Source of the DNA: Arabidopsis thaliana
Taxonomy: Eukaryota; Streptophyta; Magnoliopsida; Brassicales; Brassicaceae
Direction: 5' to 3'
Length of the DNA stretch: 64,000 nucleotides
Assembly (NCBI RefSeq): GCF_000001735.4
Contig: NC_003076.8
Coordinates: 7,812,001 to 7,876,000 of the forward strand
A model generated the notes under the pieces. That model searched no databases, was not told the DNA's origin, and saw nothing but the letters and a program-made list of their open reading frames with translations. Positions 35,792-47,387 of this stretch are shown here, piece after piece (the first letter of the stretch is position 1; the number at the start of each line of letters is the position of its first letter). The position numbers and the translations under genes are program-made.

Positions 35792-38243
35792 TCATCTGTG
35801 ATCAGCACCAATTGCTTCATGGATCGACTTGAAGCCATCCCTTTCTAAGCATTTCACCAGTTCCTCCTATTGCAACAACAAGACATGAATATTAGTATCA
35901 ATCTGACCTCAAAATACAGCATATGTATGTTTTTGTGTTCTTTATGGGGAAGGAGATACCTTTATTTGTGGGATGAGGGCAGGTCCTCCATAGGCAAATC
36001 CCGTGTACAGCTGAACAAGAGTAGCTCCAGCTCTTATTTTCTTGTAAGCATCCTCACCACTAAAAACACAAAAGATTCACCTTAAATCATTTTCTTGTGT
36101 TTCTTTTGTTCTTACAACTAAAGCATCAGAGGTATGTTCGACGTTTACCTACTAACCCCGCCACAGCCTATCAATGGAATCTTTCCCTAAGGAAGAGAAC
36201 ATGAAAATATCCAAAAACCCATCAGAAAAGGTTTTAGTTCATTGGTCGATTAGTGGATCATCTTTTTTTTAGGATAAGAACTTACTCGTGTCAAAGTGTA
36301 CATATCTCTCAACATGTTGGTGGAGAGAGCAAAGAGCGGTTTCCCGCTCAAACCACCTGTTTCTGTTGCCACGGGGTTGTTGCTTACAGCATCAGGCCTT
36401 GAGACTGTTGTATTTGATATGATCTATAGGACCAACAAAGACAGTATCATCATCATCATCGAAAGCTTTTATGATTTGCAACATACCATACGTACAATCG
36501 AAAAAAGAGACTATTCTAACACTTTAATCGCTTTTACTACACTACGTTAAACAGACTGGAGGCTTCATTGATTGACACTGATGTAACATAAGTTAGTTCA
36601 TAAGAGGATAACTTACCAGCCCATCCAAGTGCAGAGCAAGAGCCACCTACACAAACCAATACAATGTTGTAAGAACCAATTACTTGAAAACTATAGAATG
36701 TGTTTTAGCTTTTTTAGTACTACGTACCGCTGCAATATCTTCAAGCTCTCCTCTGGACAGATCAGGAGCAATCTTCACAAGAAGAGGAGGAGGACCTTCA
36801 TCACCCCATTGCATCTCATCCCGAGCAGCTTGAACCTTCTTTACAAGGTCCTTCAACTGTTTCCTTCCTTGAAGCATGCGCAGTCCTGCAGTATTGGGTG
36901 ATGAAACATTGATCACCTGAAGAGAAAAATGAAAATTAGGAACAAAGAATTCTACGGTGGATTAGATCAAATTCATGTTCGATATATCATGGTAAGAAGT
37001 TTGTACCAAGTAATCAGCATACTGGGATAAGTTATGAACTCCTTGGACATAGTCAGCAGCAGCATCCTCACTCGTCTTGTTCTTTCCAAGGTTGACCCCA
37101 AGAATACCAGGTCCAGATTTTCCCCCTGGTTTTACATCATCACTTGGAGATGACGAAGTAGCTGATGTTTCAGCCAACATTCTTTTACCATGTTGAGCAC
37201 CCAACCGCTTTGCAACGACAACAATCCCTTCGCTATTAAATCCACACCTATTGATAATAGCTCTGGGAGGACCAAAATATAAGTCTTTTAGTTTAAACTA
37301 TCTTGCTTCTTCAATCATTGAAGGTCTTTTATAGATTAGAGATTCTCACCCTTCTTGGCTTAGTCTGAAGATACGTGGTTTCGGATTGCCTTCTTGTGGA
37401 ACAGGAGTTACAGAGCCTACCTCAACAAAGCCAAATCCCATCCCTAGCAGTCCCTCAGTAGCCTCAGCGTTTTTGTCAAATCCAGCAGCAAGCCCAATTG
37501 GGTTTGAGAATTTCCTTCCCCAAACTTCAAGTCCCAAGATTGCTGGATCAGGCCTCTTTTCTCTAGGTACCCACCCGCGAGCTGCAGCTGAAACAGCCAG
37601 CTTATGCGCAAACTCAGCATCCAGAAGAGCAAAGAAAGGATTCACAACCTTTGTTGCGTTGAATAGCCACCCACTGTCCAACACACAAAATAGGTAAGAG
37701 GTAAAAAACAAAGTGACTTCCTCAAAGTAACTACAAGGTAGCCTTAGCAATGTCAACTAACAAAGAGAACAAAAAGACTAAGTTTCAGGGCACTTATTAA
37801 GTAAAGTACCAGAAGGTTGCTTCATCTGCAGTACTAACATAAGCTCCTCCAGCTATGGCCAGACCAATGGTAGCTCCTGTCAATATCCTTCCCTATAAAT
37901 TTTCAAAGTCAAACACTTTGCTCTTGTAAAATGAAATAGCATCAATGATCTAACTCTACTACACCAATTAATGTGCCATATTCAGATCAAAACAAGAGTT
38001 GCAACTCCTTATCTTAAGGAATAAGATTCCAATATGATTCGAATAAACCAAAAATGAGATTAATTTATCAATAAATTCATCAAAGCTACTCACTCTCTTG
38101 GAAAAATGAGGGACTTTCGGTGCAGAAGAAGCTCCAGGAACCGAAGAACAGTTACGGGTAGCTCCAAGAGGATTAGACGAAACCCTTCTGAACAAAAACT
38201 CTCTCGCCCATTTCGCCGACGACGTCGCAGCCCTTCCGGCCAT
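35792..38243 (-). CDS. PYRD: Dihydroorotate dehydrogenase (quinone), mitochondrial
   Basis: Class 2 DHODH, oxidising dihydroorotate to orotate in pyrimidine synthesis and passing electrons to ubiquinone at the inner mitochondrial membrane. Ten exons: 38094-38243, 37810-37892, 37350-37673, 37007-37262, 36728-36916, 36617-36646, 36286-36423, 36149-36186, 35960-36059 and 35792-35866; 460 residues. Arg-rich presequence, then a membrane helix ([20 protein letters not shown]). FMN/substrate-site motifs: [83 protein letters not shown] and [13 protein letters not shown]. Between CGFNSEG and [10 protein letters not shown] lies a plant-type insertion rich in Ser. Exon 6 is only 30 nt. Head to head with FSD3. 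Confidence 0.97.
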
Positions 38244-38623
38244 TAGGTAAGATGATTAAATCGACAGTGGAATCAAACAGAGTTCGAAAATGGTTGCTTT
38301 GAAATCTATAAGAAGAGGGTTTTAGCCTTCTAGCTCACGGCTTGAATCTTGATAGAGAGAAAAATATACGCTTTTTGTTTGTTGTTCGGTTACAAAGGAT
38401 CGTCAGAGTATTTGCTAAAACCCTTGCTTCCTTCAGGTTGATCTTTCCGGTTCGATTTACCGGTTTAATGTAGTTAACCGGGGTAAAATCTTATATGTTA
38501 ACCGGTTTGAAAAGAGATTGATAAGGAAGGCCCTTTCTCTGAAAAAGCGAGACCAAGAGTGCGAAGTAGCTCTCTGTCTTTCGAAGCAGAAGTGAGACTT
38601 TGACGACAACAGTGGGAGGAACT
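38244..38623. promoter_or_regulatory. Divergent PYRD/FSD3 promoter with repeated AACCGG words
   Basis: Only 380 bp separate the two start codons. CCGGTT/AACCGG words recur at 38447, 38459, 38475 and 38498, the last as the palindrome TTAACCGGTTT-like 38498-38508. They sit nearer the FSD3 side. Shared control of the two genes is inference. Confidence 0.5.
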
Positions 38624-40241
38624 ATGAGTTCTTGTGTTGTGACGACAAGCTGTTTCTATACAATTTCAGATTCTAGTATACGTTTGAAATCCCCCAAGCT
38701 CCTCAATCTGGTTCGTTTCTTTGTGTGACATGGAAATTGCTGTGGTTCTGTTTCACATGAATCTATCTCTTTTAAGCACTAAAGCTTTCAAATTTCGTTT
38801 CCTTATAGAGTAACCAGCAGAGAAGACGCTCTCTTAGGTCTCGAGGTGGTTTAAAGGTTGAAGCTTACTACGGTCTAAAGACACCTCCTTATCCACTTGT
38901 AAGTGCAAATAAGACTTTGGTATTTGTATTTGGATTCTAAGTGTAGTAACTATGTCTTGCTTCTGTAATCCAATTCTGTTCTCGACTAAGCACGGAACTG
39001 TAGAAAGTTTGTTAATTTGGGTGAATTGTCTTGTGAGTATAGGAAAGATTGTGTCTTGATCTGTGTATCTTCTATCTTGCAAAGTAGATGTGTCTTGATC
39101 TTTAGGGCCTTGGTGATATGTCAAAGAAGATGGTATAGTTGAGATTCTAATTAGAGTTAAAAACAAATGTGAATAGGATGCTTTGGAGCCGTATATGAGT
39201 AGAAGAACACTAGAAGTGCATTGGGGAAAACACCATCGAGGTTATGTAGATAATCTGAATAAACAGTTAGGGAAAGATGATAGACTCTATGGATACACCA
39301 TGGAAGAGCTTATCAAGGCTACATACAACAACGGGAATCCTTTACCCGAGTTCAACAACGCTGCACAGGTACTTTATATTCTAAGTAACTTGTACATTAT
39401 CACCCGAGGCACACACTAATGTTGGAAGGATTGATGATGATTATGTTGTTGTTTAGGTCTATAACCATGATTTCTTCTGGGAGTCGATGCAACCTGGTGG
39501 TGGAGACACGCCTCAAAAGGGTGTTCTTGAGCAGATTGATAAGGATTTTGGTTCTTTCACAAATTTTAGAGAAAAGTTCACTAATGCAGCTCTTACTCAG
39601 TTTGGTTCTGGATGGGTCTGGCTTGTCTGTGAGAAACTTGACTAGCTTTTCACTTGGTATTAAACTGTAGAATGACTTTGAAAATGGAAAATTTTGATTC
39701 TCTTTTTGTTTTTTTCTGGAAAATTTCAGTAAAGAGGGAAGAGAGAAGGCTTGAGGTGGTCAAAACCTCAAACGCCATTAACCCACTCGTGTGGGACGAT
39801 ATTGTATGTTAGAGTTTTATTAGTTAGTTTTCTTGTTGAACTTAATGTTACCTCTTGATCACATCTCTTTTGTTGTTACAGCCAATCATCTGCGTGGATG
39901 TGTGGGAGGTACACCATCTCCTCTCTTCTGTCATTCTTCCAAGAAACACTTTGAAACATTTTCTAATATCTTTCGTTTTCTTATCTTACTTTGCAGCACT
40001 CTTATTATCTGGACTACAAGGTAAAAACCTAGCTTAAATTCCGACCATTCTGTGTTCTTTTTGTTCGTTCAAAAGGCTAAATCAGTGTTTGTTTCTTTCT
40101 TTCTCCGGTTGCTAGAACGACAGGGCTAAGTATATAAACACATTTCTGAACCACTTGGTGTCGTGGAACGCTGCCATGAGTCGGATGGCCCGTGCAGAAG
40201 CGTTTGTGAATCTTGGTGAACCCAACATCCCAATCGCTTAA
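38624..40241 (+). CDS. FSD3: Iron superoxide dismutase 3, chloroplast
   Basis: Fe-SOD of plastid nucleoids, also known as a component associated with the plastid-encoded RNA polymerase (PAP4); converts superoxide to hydrogen peroxide. Eight exons: 38624-38710, 38809-38898, 39177-39368, 39457-39628, 39731-39804, 39882-39908, 39997-40020 and 40116-40241; 263 residues. Transit peptide about 1-45 (Ser/Arg-rich). Metal ligands: His74 ([14 protein letters not shown]), His127 ([10 protein letters not shown]), Asp211 and His215 ([15 protein letters not shown]). The exon 6-7 pair is very short (27 and 24 nt). Gln/Gly context fits Fe-SOD rather than Mn-SOD. Confidence 0.97.
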
Positions 40242-41367
40242 GCTAAACACAACTCCTTGGAAACTTGGGCAGTCTCATTTTTGCAAACAGAGGTCTCAAG
40301 TCCCAAGTCCCAACCAACAAAACAAGAGTTGCTTTCTGAATGTGACCCATCTTTTTGTTCTGTGTAATTTAGCGACAGTTTTCTCTTCTTTTGCCTTTTG
40401 AGAGACTCTCTAGCTTTAAGATCATCAGTGAGCCCTGTATGGTGACAGTAATGTTAGTGACGCAATTAACCCTTATTAAGTTATAATAAAACGAAGGCTG
40501 GCTCACGTGACCCGCACGTGACTGAGAGTATCCGTTTCCTCTTCTTTCTTTTCTTCTTCTTCTTCTTCTTCTTCGTCTCCTGACAATAGGGATTGACACC
40601 ATCGTTCACTTCAACGTAAAGGTATAAACTTTCTTCCTCCTTAACGTCAAAGTTTCACGCGATCGTCTCTGTGGAACTCCCTCAGCATCGGGTAATTCCC
40701 TGATTTTCCCAACTCGCTCTCGCGGAAACTCTCGATTTCGATTGGGCTCTTGAGGTTCTGTTCATTTCCTCGTCTATGAATTTTCTACAATTGATTAGGA
40801 GTCGTGCCCATAACTGCGTGAGTAAAAAGGGAAAATTTTCTTAAAGATAAGCAATTTCAAGCTTTGTGTTCGTGAAATTTATCCTTGTATGAAACTTGCA
40901 ATGCGATTGTTGTGTTGGTTGGTGGGTTTTCTGTAAAATCTCAATGTTCATGTAGGACCTGGGTTTTGGCAGATTCAGTGCCATAAAGACTGTAGTGTTA
41001 GTCCTCATATTACATTTGTATGGTTGCTAAATGGTCAAACTGATACTAGTATAACTCAGAGATTACAAGATTTATTTGGATCAAGATCATATGTTTCCTT
41101 GATGCCAAAACTAATTCATTGTTAAGATTCATAAAATCGAGTATATAGCGAGTTAACGTTTACTTGAATTTCCTCGTTCTTTATCCTTTGTAGGAGGTTA
41201 TGCAGTTCTTGGATCCCCTGAGATTTGTTGTCAAAAACCAGCTTCCATTACTGATACACTATGCCTCCGTCTCATTCTCAGGTCTGTTGTAGTTCTTGAA
41301 ACAAATTATCATAAGCTTTGATCAAACAGGAAAGAAAACCTCTTATAATCTTTCTTGATTGATAAAA
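40242..41367 (+). other. FSD3 3' flank and STE14A leader
   Basis: Contains a (TTC) tract at 40545-40573 and CACGTGA/GCACGTGA words (40505, 40517). An untranslated exon and a 5'-UTR intron are likely before STE14A: a donor-like AG/GTAATT near 40691 and an AG/GTCTGT donor after 41280, with acceptor-like TAG near 41194. Exact UTR exons are uncertain. Confidence 0.45.
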
Positions 41368-41961
41368 ATGACAGAGATCTTCAGTGACACCAGCATCAGA
41401 CAGTTATCTCAAATGCTACTATCACTAATCTTCTTCCACATATCCGAATACATTCTAGCCATCACCATTCACGGAGCATCAAACGTAACTCTTAGTTCGC
41501 TTTTAATCACCAAGCATTACGCTTTAGCAATGCTTCTGTCGCTTCTCGAATACCTAACGGAGATTATCCTCTTCCCGGGGCTGAAACAACACTGGTGGGT
41601 CAGCAACTTTGGACTCATAATGATCATCGTTGGGGAAATCATCAGGAAGGCAGCGATAATAACAGCGGGAAGATCGTTCACTCACCTCATAAAGATCAAC
41701 TACGAAGAGCATCACGGGCTTGTGACTCATGGTGTGTATAGACTAATGAGGCATCCAAGTTACTGCGGTTTTCTCATCTGGTCGGTCGGGACACAAGTTA
41801 TGCTCTGTAACCCCGTTTCAGCAGTTGCGTTCGCGGTTGTCGTGTGGCGGTTTTTTGCTCAGAGAATACCGTACGAGGAGTATTTTCTGAATCAGTTTTT
41901 TGGGGTACAGTATCTAGAGTATGCAGAGAGTGTTGCCTCTGGTGTTCCATTTGTGAACTGA
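41368..41961 (+). CDS. STE14A: Protein-S-isoprenylcysteine O-methyltransferase A
   Basis: ER membrane ICMT that carboxyl-methylates the prenylated C-terminal cysteine of CaaX proteins (small GTPases and others) using S-adenosylmethionine; in Arabidopsis this copy is thought to be the weaker of two, acting in ABA signalling. Single coding exon, 197 residues. Several membrane segments (e.g. LLSLIFFHISEYILAI; FGLIMIIVGEIIRKAAI; VSAVAFAVVVWRFF). ICMT signature near residues 110-135: LVTHGVYRLMRHPSYCGFLI, and C-terminal RIPYEEYFLNQFFG with YLEYAESVASGVPF. ATG at 41368 is the first in frame. Confidence 0.95.
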   Translation: MTEIFSDTSIRQLSQMLLSLIFFHISEYILAITIHGASNVTLSSLLITKHYALAMLLSLLEYLTEIILFPGLKQHWWVSNFGLIMIIVGEIIRKAAIITAGRSFTHLIKINYEEHHGLVTHGVYRLMRHPSYCGFLIWSVGTQVMLCNPVSAVAFAVVVWRFFAQRIPYEEYFLNQFFGVQYLEYAESVASGVPFVN

Positions 41962-42193
41962 CACTTGAATTATTTTTGAACATATGAGTTTGATGTACTT
42001 GACTTGAGGTCTTAAAGTCACAAAAACATACAAGACCCTCTGGCTGAAAGAGAAGGTCTTGACGTGGATATGAAATTTACCACAGCGTTAATTGTTTATG
42101 TGACACCTGTCACCGGTGATGCATAGCTCCGGCGAAGAGTTTCGGAGAACAAGTTTGGTCTTTTTAGGGGTTTGAGCAGTGGAGTCGGTAACC

Positions 42194-43738
42194 ATGTTAT
42201 GCGGAGGCTCTCGCGCCTCCGTGCATTTGTGGGACCATCGTCATCCTCCTAGGCTCGGTGCTAAGGTTTTGCGGAAATCTTCGTTCATGCTCAGACCTTG
42301 TTCGGCTATATCGCAGCAGCGGATAAAGTCGTCGTTTAGGTCTCACTGTAAAACTCCAAGAAAAATCCCAGCTCCTCTCGATTGTTTCAGGTTTTTGAAT
42401 CTCGCTGTTGTTTTGATTGTTTTTGTATCCGAATCTGATTGTTTTATGTGAAATTTCCTGATGAGCTTTAAGATAGAGATTTCTGTTAGATGTTCTTCAC
42501 TATGTTCTACTCAAATTTTCAAAATTGGAGTCTTTACTAAAATATTTGGCTGTAATTCTTCTTTCAAAGCCAGGGAGATGATCATCCTGAGCTTTCAGCT
42601 GAAGGGCTTTCCCCAGTTGCAGGTATCTGTTTGTCATTCAAGTTTCAACTGCCTTCCATCAGTGGCCAACCTTTATATGACCTTTCTGGATTATGAATTT
42701 GTTTTGAATTTGCAGGAGGCATTGTTGCTCTAGGGAAGTTTGATGCCCTGCATATCGGTCATCGAGAGCTTGCAATTCAAGCTGCAAGAATTGGTACTCC
42801 GTATCTACTGTCGTTTGTTGGATTGGCTGAAGTACTTGGTTGGAAGCCTAGGTAATTTCTCCGTCTACCTTCCCAATTAACTTAACATCCCCTTGATCTA
42901 AGTTACTTATAATCATTAGATCATGACTCTACTGATAAAGTTTTTTTTTTTTAATCTGTATGTGCTTCTCACTTCTATTGAACAGAGCACCAATAGTAGC
43001 CAAATGCGACAGAAAACGAGTGCTTTCCTCTTGGGCATCGTATTGTGGTAACATAGCACCGGTAGAGTTTGAGATTGAATTTGCCAGCGTTCGACACCTT
43101 AACCCACAACAGTTTGTCGAGAAGTTGTCAAGAGAGCTTAGAGTCTGCGGAGTTGTGGCAGGTGAATTCCAAAAGAACATCTCAAAGGTTCCCTTCTTTC
43201 TCCGAAAATTCTCATTCTAAGTTCTTTTCCTTTAGGCGAAAATTACAGGTTTGGATACCGGGCTTCTGGTGACGCCTCTGAACTTGTGAGGTTATGCAAA
43301 GACTTTGGTATCAGCGCTTACATCATTAACTCCGTGATGGATAAGAACCAAGTCTCTGTAAACACAGAGGAGGAGGACTCAAAGTCGAAAGAAAGAGGTC
43401 AAGTCTCATCCACACGAGTCCGTCATGCTCTAGCTGCAGGAGATGTGAGGTATGTAACAGAGCTCCTCGGCAGACCACACAGGGTCATCTCTCGGACAAG
43501 AACACAAGATTTAACGAGCAAAAGAGGGAGGATCTCGCTTCAGACATCTTCGCTACTAAATTTACCACCAGGGAATGGAGTTTACAAAGCATGCTCGCTT
43601 ATAGTTGGTGATAAGCATCCAATTTCGTGTAAGGTTATTGTCGATACATCGAATCTCTATATAGAAACAGAGGAAGAACGTTTCCACAACTCAGATGAGT
43701 CTCAAGAGTTTCAACTCTTAGGGATTGAGTTCGGTTAA
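42194..43738 (+). CDS. RIBF1: FAD synthetase (RibF1), chloroplast
   Basis: Plastid FMN adenylyltransferase making FAD from FMN and ATP. Unlike bacterial RibF it is expected to lack a riboflavin kinase domain. Five exons: 42194-42390, 42570-42622, 42716-42851, 42986-43161 and 43236-43738; 354 residues. N-terminal ~65 residues look like a transit peptide. The nucleotidyltransferase HxGH motif is at 96-99 ([14 protein letters not shown]). Later: [20 protein letters not shown] and [20 protein letters not shown], typical RibF adenylyltransferase motifs. The C-terminal ~100 residues are a short beta-rich tail with [10 protein letters not shown]. Starts 232 bp after STE14A. Confidence 0.95.
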
Positions 43739-44313
43739 TTCACACATTGATAATCAAAAGAATAACATTTCCATTTCAAGATAACGATTAACAAAGATGT
43801 TAACTTTGACTCCATTTTGGCAATTACGTTAGCGGTAATGGATATTTATGAAAGTTTTGGTTTATTATTGAAAATAGTGTTAATATGACTGAAAATGAAA
43901 GCCACACGGTGATGAGAAGGTGGAAGAAGACAAGCAACAAAAGTGGGAAGAGTAATTAAATGTCTGTCTCTATCTCAAAGTCGTTGACTTTCGTTGTTGA
44001 GTGTCTCTTACTGACCAAACCGCCATTAGAAGTGTTCTCAATGATAAGACGCATTTCTTTGTACCAAATGTCAAATTTCCTGAATTGCCCATCCACCGAA
44101 CATGGACTCATTTCAGAAATGAGGATCTTTGGGTCATTTTCTCAATATCTGGTGTTGCTTTCCTTGTACCACACGATCCTTATAGCTCATCATCTAATGG
44201 CCATTTAATCCGCCAGAGAAGAAGAAGAAGAAGAAAATAGATTAGGGTTTTTCATTCCAGAATAGCCCTAATCCAAATTCGAAATCTTTCTTCTGATTTT
44301 GATCTTTCCGATC
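43739..44313. other. RIBF1 3' flank and F-box gene promoter
   Basis: No separate gene supported. The open frames at 43960-44240 lie in the promoter and leader of the next gene and match nothing I recognise. AGAAGAAGAAGAAG run at 44217-44236. Confidence 0.5.
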
Positions 44314-45983
44314 ATGTCATCGGTCTGTGTTAACGAAGCATTAACCGATGACGAGCTGAGATGGGTATTGTCGAGACTAGACAGTGATAAAGATAAGGAA
44401 GTGTTTGGTTTGGTCTGCAAGAGGTGGCTAAATCTGCAGAGTACCGACCGGAAGAAGCTAGCGGCACGTGCTGGTCCACATATGCTCCGCCGTCTCGCTT
44501 CTAGGTTCACTCAAATCGTCGAATTGGATTTGTCTCAGTCAATTTCTAGGTCCTTTTATCCAGGAGTTACTGATTCTGACCTCGCTGTTATCTCTGAGGG
44601 ATTCAAGTTTCTCAGAGTTCTTAATCTTCACAACTGTAAAGGTATCTACTTTTTTGGGTTAAACAACAGAAAGAGTTCCCTTTTTGTTTTTTTTCCAATC
44701 TCTCTGGGTTCCATTTCTGATTTGATGAAACTTGAATTTGAAGGATTGTTTTCTAAGAGAGTTCAGGTGTTAAATTTTGTTCTCTGGTGTTTTAAGTTTT
44801 TTGCTTACTTCAATGTTGTTTGGATTAGTCCCTTTGTGGGTGATTTTTGCTGTAATCCATCAGCTTTAAGGGGTTTTAGTTTGAGAGCGTCTTAAGAAAC
44901 CTGTCACAATAAGATTTCTATGATTGAGTTCTTCTTTGGCTCATTCTATTGGTATGAATGTTATGTCTGAATTCTCTAGGGTCTTAGTTTTCACAAATAG
45001 ACCTTTCTTGTTGGATTTTACTGACATATGTTGTGGTGGGTGGAACAATCCTAAGCTCAGAATTTTGCTTACCTCTTCATCTTCTGGGAACAGGTATTAC
45101 AGATACTGGATTGGCCTCAATTGGAAGGTGTCTTTCTTTACTGCAGTTTTTGGATGTATCATATTGTAGAAAGCTCTCAGATAAAGGATTATCAGCTGTT
45201 GCAGAAGGCTGCCATGATCTAAGGGCATTGCATTTAGCGGGTTGTCGTTTCATCACCGATGAATCGTTGAAATCACTCTCTGAGAGATGCCGTGATCTCG
45301 AAGCTCTGGGGCTACAAGGCTGCACCAATATCACTGATTCAGGTCTTGCTGATCTTGTGAAGGGATGCAGAAAGATAAAATCTTTAGACATTAATAAATG
45401 TAGCAATGTTGGAGATGCTGGAGTTTCGAGCGTGGCGAAAGCTTGTGCATCTTCCCTCAAGACACTCAAATTGCTGGACTGTTACAAAGTCGGGAACGAA
45501 TCTATATCGTCGCTGGCGCAGTTTTGCAAGAATCTGGAAACTCTGATAATCGGTGGATGCAGAGATATCTCTGACGAATCTATCATGTTACTGGCAGATT
45601 CCTGTAAAGACAGTCTCAAGAACTTGAGGATGGATTGGTGCTTGAATATATCTGACTCTTCCCTTAGCTGCATTCTCAAGCAGTGCAAGAACTTGGAGGC
45701 TCTAGATATTGGTTGCTGTGAAGAGGTCACAGACACTGCTTTCCGGGATTTAGGGAGCGACGATGTTTTGGGATTGAAGGTTTTAAAGGTTAGCAACTGC
45801 ACGAAGATCACAGTAACAGGGATAGGCAAGCTTTTGGACAAATGCAGTTCCCTGGAGTATATAGATGTAAGGTCTCTTCCACATGTGACAGAAGTGAGAT
45901 GCAGTGAAGCTGGTTTGGAGTTCCCAAAATGTTGTAAAGTTAACTTTTCAGGTAGTTTAACCGAGCCAGATGTTCTGCTTTGA
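44314..45983 (+). CDS. F-box/leucine-rich repeat (RNI-like) protein
   Basis: Predicted SCF E3 ligase substrate receptor. Two exons: 44314-44641 and 45094-45983; 405 residues. N-terminal F-box-like region about 8-55 (LTDDELRWVLSRLDSDKDKE and FGLVCKRWLNLQS), followed by at least eleven cysteine-type LRRs of about 26 residues, e.g. CRFITDESLKSLSERCRDLE and CTNITDSGLADLVKGCRKIK. The sequence belongs with FBL-type proteins of the Fbl2/EBF kind; the target is unknown. Recognised as At5g23340. Intron 1 is 452 bp and falls between LRRs. Confidence 0.93.
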
Positions 45984-46544
45984 TCGTTGCTGTTGGGATC
46001 TCGTTACTTGTCTGTTGGGAAATTCTGGTAACCCTAAACCTTCTGTGATCTCTCTATCTGTCTCGTGTATGGGCACACTCATAGCTTATAGTTCATCAGT
46101 GAGTCTTCTCTCAAGCTCTTGTATATTTTTGTGCATTAAATATTTGGTTGTAGCGGCTGCTTGATTATTCTTCAGTTGCTTTGCAAAGTGTGTGTAGTTG
46201 TTGTTGAACCTGCTTCTCCTTAAGAGTAAAAAAAGGTCAGCACTTGATATTTGTAAACTCTGATTCTCAATGTACTGATTTCTTAATACTTGATTCATCC
46301 CATTACACTTCTTTTGACATAGTTTGGTGCATAAAAGAACTATGAATTAAGGTTAACAGATGAGATCAACTAAATATATTCATCTCTTTCTCGTGTCTAC
46401 AATGGAAACCAAAGTGGGTAAAGCAAAAAAAAAGAATTTGTGAGTTTGTACAAACATTCTCTGACTGAAACAGGGGAAAGTAGAAATGAAATATTTCTTG
46501 TTCCACCTGCACTAATTAGCTCCGTCAGAGAAAACCACTGCGGT
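45984..46544. other. Convergent 3' flanks of F-box gene and GEM-like gene
   Basis: No gene. From about 46345 the sequence (ACAGATGAGATCAACTAAAT..) matches the 3' flank of the third GEM-like gene near 51320, marking the left edge of the duplication. Confidence 0.6.
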
Positions 46545-47201
46545 TTATTGCTCATCATTGTTTAGCGCTTTCTCGAGACAGTTGAAAGCTTTCTGGTAGC
46601 TCACGAATCCCATGAACCAGAAGTCGAAGTTATCGATTGTGACTATTTCAAGGTACTTTTGAGATGGCTTCTTTGTGTTCTGACTCTGGTTCACTCCATT
46701 GATCTTGCACAATGGGATTGAGACTTTGTAGTGAACCCTACTGAGAACTCCTTGAGGAGAAGCAACCTTGATCGATCTTTCACTGCAAAATGCAATCTTC
46801 TTTGATGAGATGAAGAGGAGGCCTGCGATGGGACCTGCTGTTGTGGATAGATAGCATTGGTACGCCTTGAAGAGTTTCTCTTGATCGCAGACCTTGAAGA
46901 GTCGCTTATAAATCTTCTCTAAGCCTCCCATTTGAAGGATCTTAGCTCCCAAGGATAGCTTTCTCTTGACTGTTTCAGTTAGCTTTGGTCCTAGTTTGTC
47001 CTGATCTCTAGCTCCGTTTGTGAAGCTATCGGTTTTCTTCTTTCGCAGCATCGATTTTCCTTTGCCTGTCAAATATGAAACCTTTGAAGAAGTTGGGATT
47101 TGGTGGTTGTTGATGGAAGCTGGGTCAGGCAAGTAACTCATCGTATCAGTCTTGGCTGCAGGAAATGCAATAACTTGTTGGTGAACTCTGCTCAGTGTCA
47201 T
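46545..47201 (-). CDS. GEML6: GEM-like GRAM-domain protein, copy A
   Basis: GRAM-domain protein of the GEM/ABA-responsive family; members bind lipids or protein partners, and GEM itself links cell division with GL2 control of root hairs. Single exon, 218 residues from ATG 47201. Basic patch KGKSMLRKKKTDS at about 50-60, GRAM domain about 100-178 (LFKAYQCYLSTTAGPIAGLL; VHYKVSIPLCKINGVNQSQN), and C-terminal FDFWFMGFVSYQKAFNCLEK. An in-frame ATG at 47387 would give 280 residues, the length I recall in annotation. I prefer 47201 because a TATA-like TTTAAATA (47304-47313) lies between the two and the extension is not in frame in the two paralogues. Confidence 0.9.
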   Translation of the reverse strand: MTLSRVHQQVIAFPAAKTDTMSYLPDPASINNHQIPTSSKVSYLTGKGKSMLRKKKTDSFTNGARDQDKLGPKLTETVKRKLSLGAKILQMGGLEKIYKRLFKVCDQEKLFKAYQCYLSTTAGPIAGLLFISSKKIAFCSERSIKVASPQGVLSRVHYKVSIPLCKINGVNQSQNTKKPSQKYLEIVTIDNFDFWFMGFVSYQKAFNCLEKALNNDEQ

Positions 47202-47303
47202 CTTGGAGGATTGAGTAGTGATCTTGATTCTTGATTTTGTGAAAGAGAAAGAGAGAGAGAGATTGTGAGTGATGGTTGATGATGAAACCGTGTAAGTGGG
47301 AAG

Positions 47304-47387
47304 GTATTTAAAGGGAAAAACAAAGAGACAAGAGGCAGTTGAAACGAAGCTCTGAATTGAGACCCTTTGTGGTAAAGGATGAGTCAT
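47304..47387 (-). promoter_or_regulatory. GEML6 promoter: TATA-like box and ATGACTCAT palindromic box
   Basis: TTTAAATACC at about 47304-47313 and ATGACTCAT (bZIP/GCN4-like core TGACTCA) at 47379-47387. The same pair with the same spacing (about 75 bp) occurs before the other two GEM-like genes. Confidence 0.6.

Noticed and set aside
43960-44240. 80-codon frames before the F-box gene
   Set aside because: Overlapping frames in promoter/leader DNA without codon-like conservation or domain.
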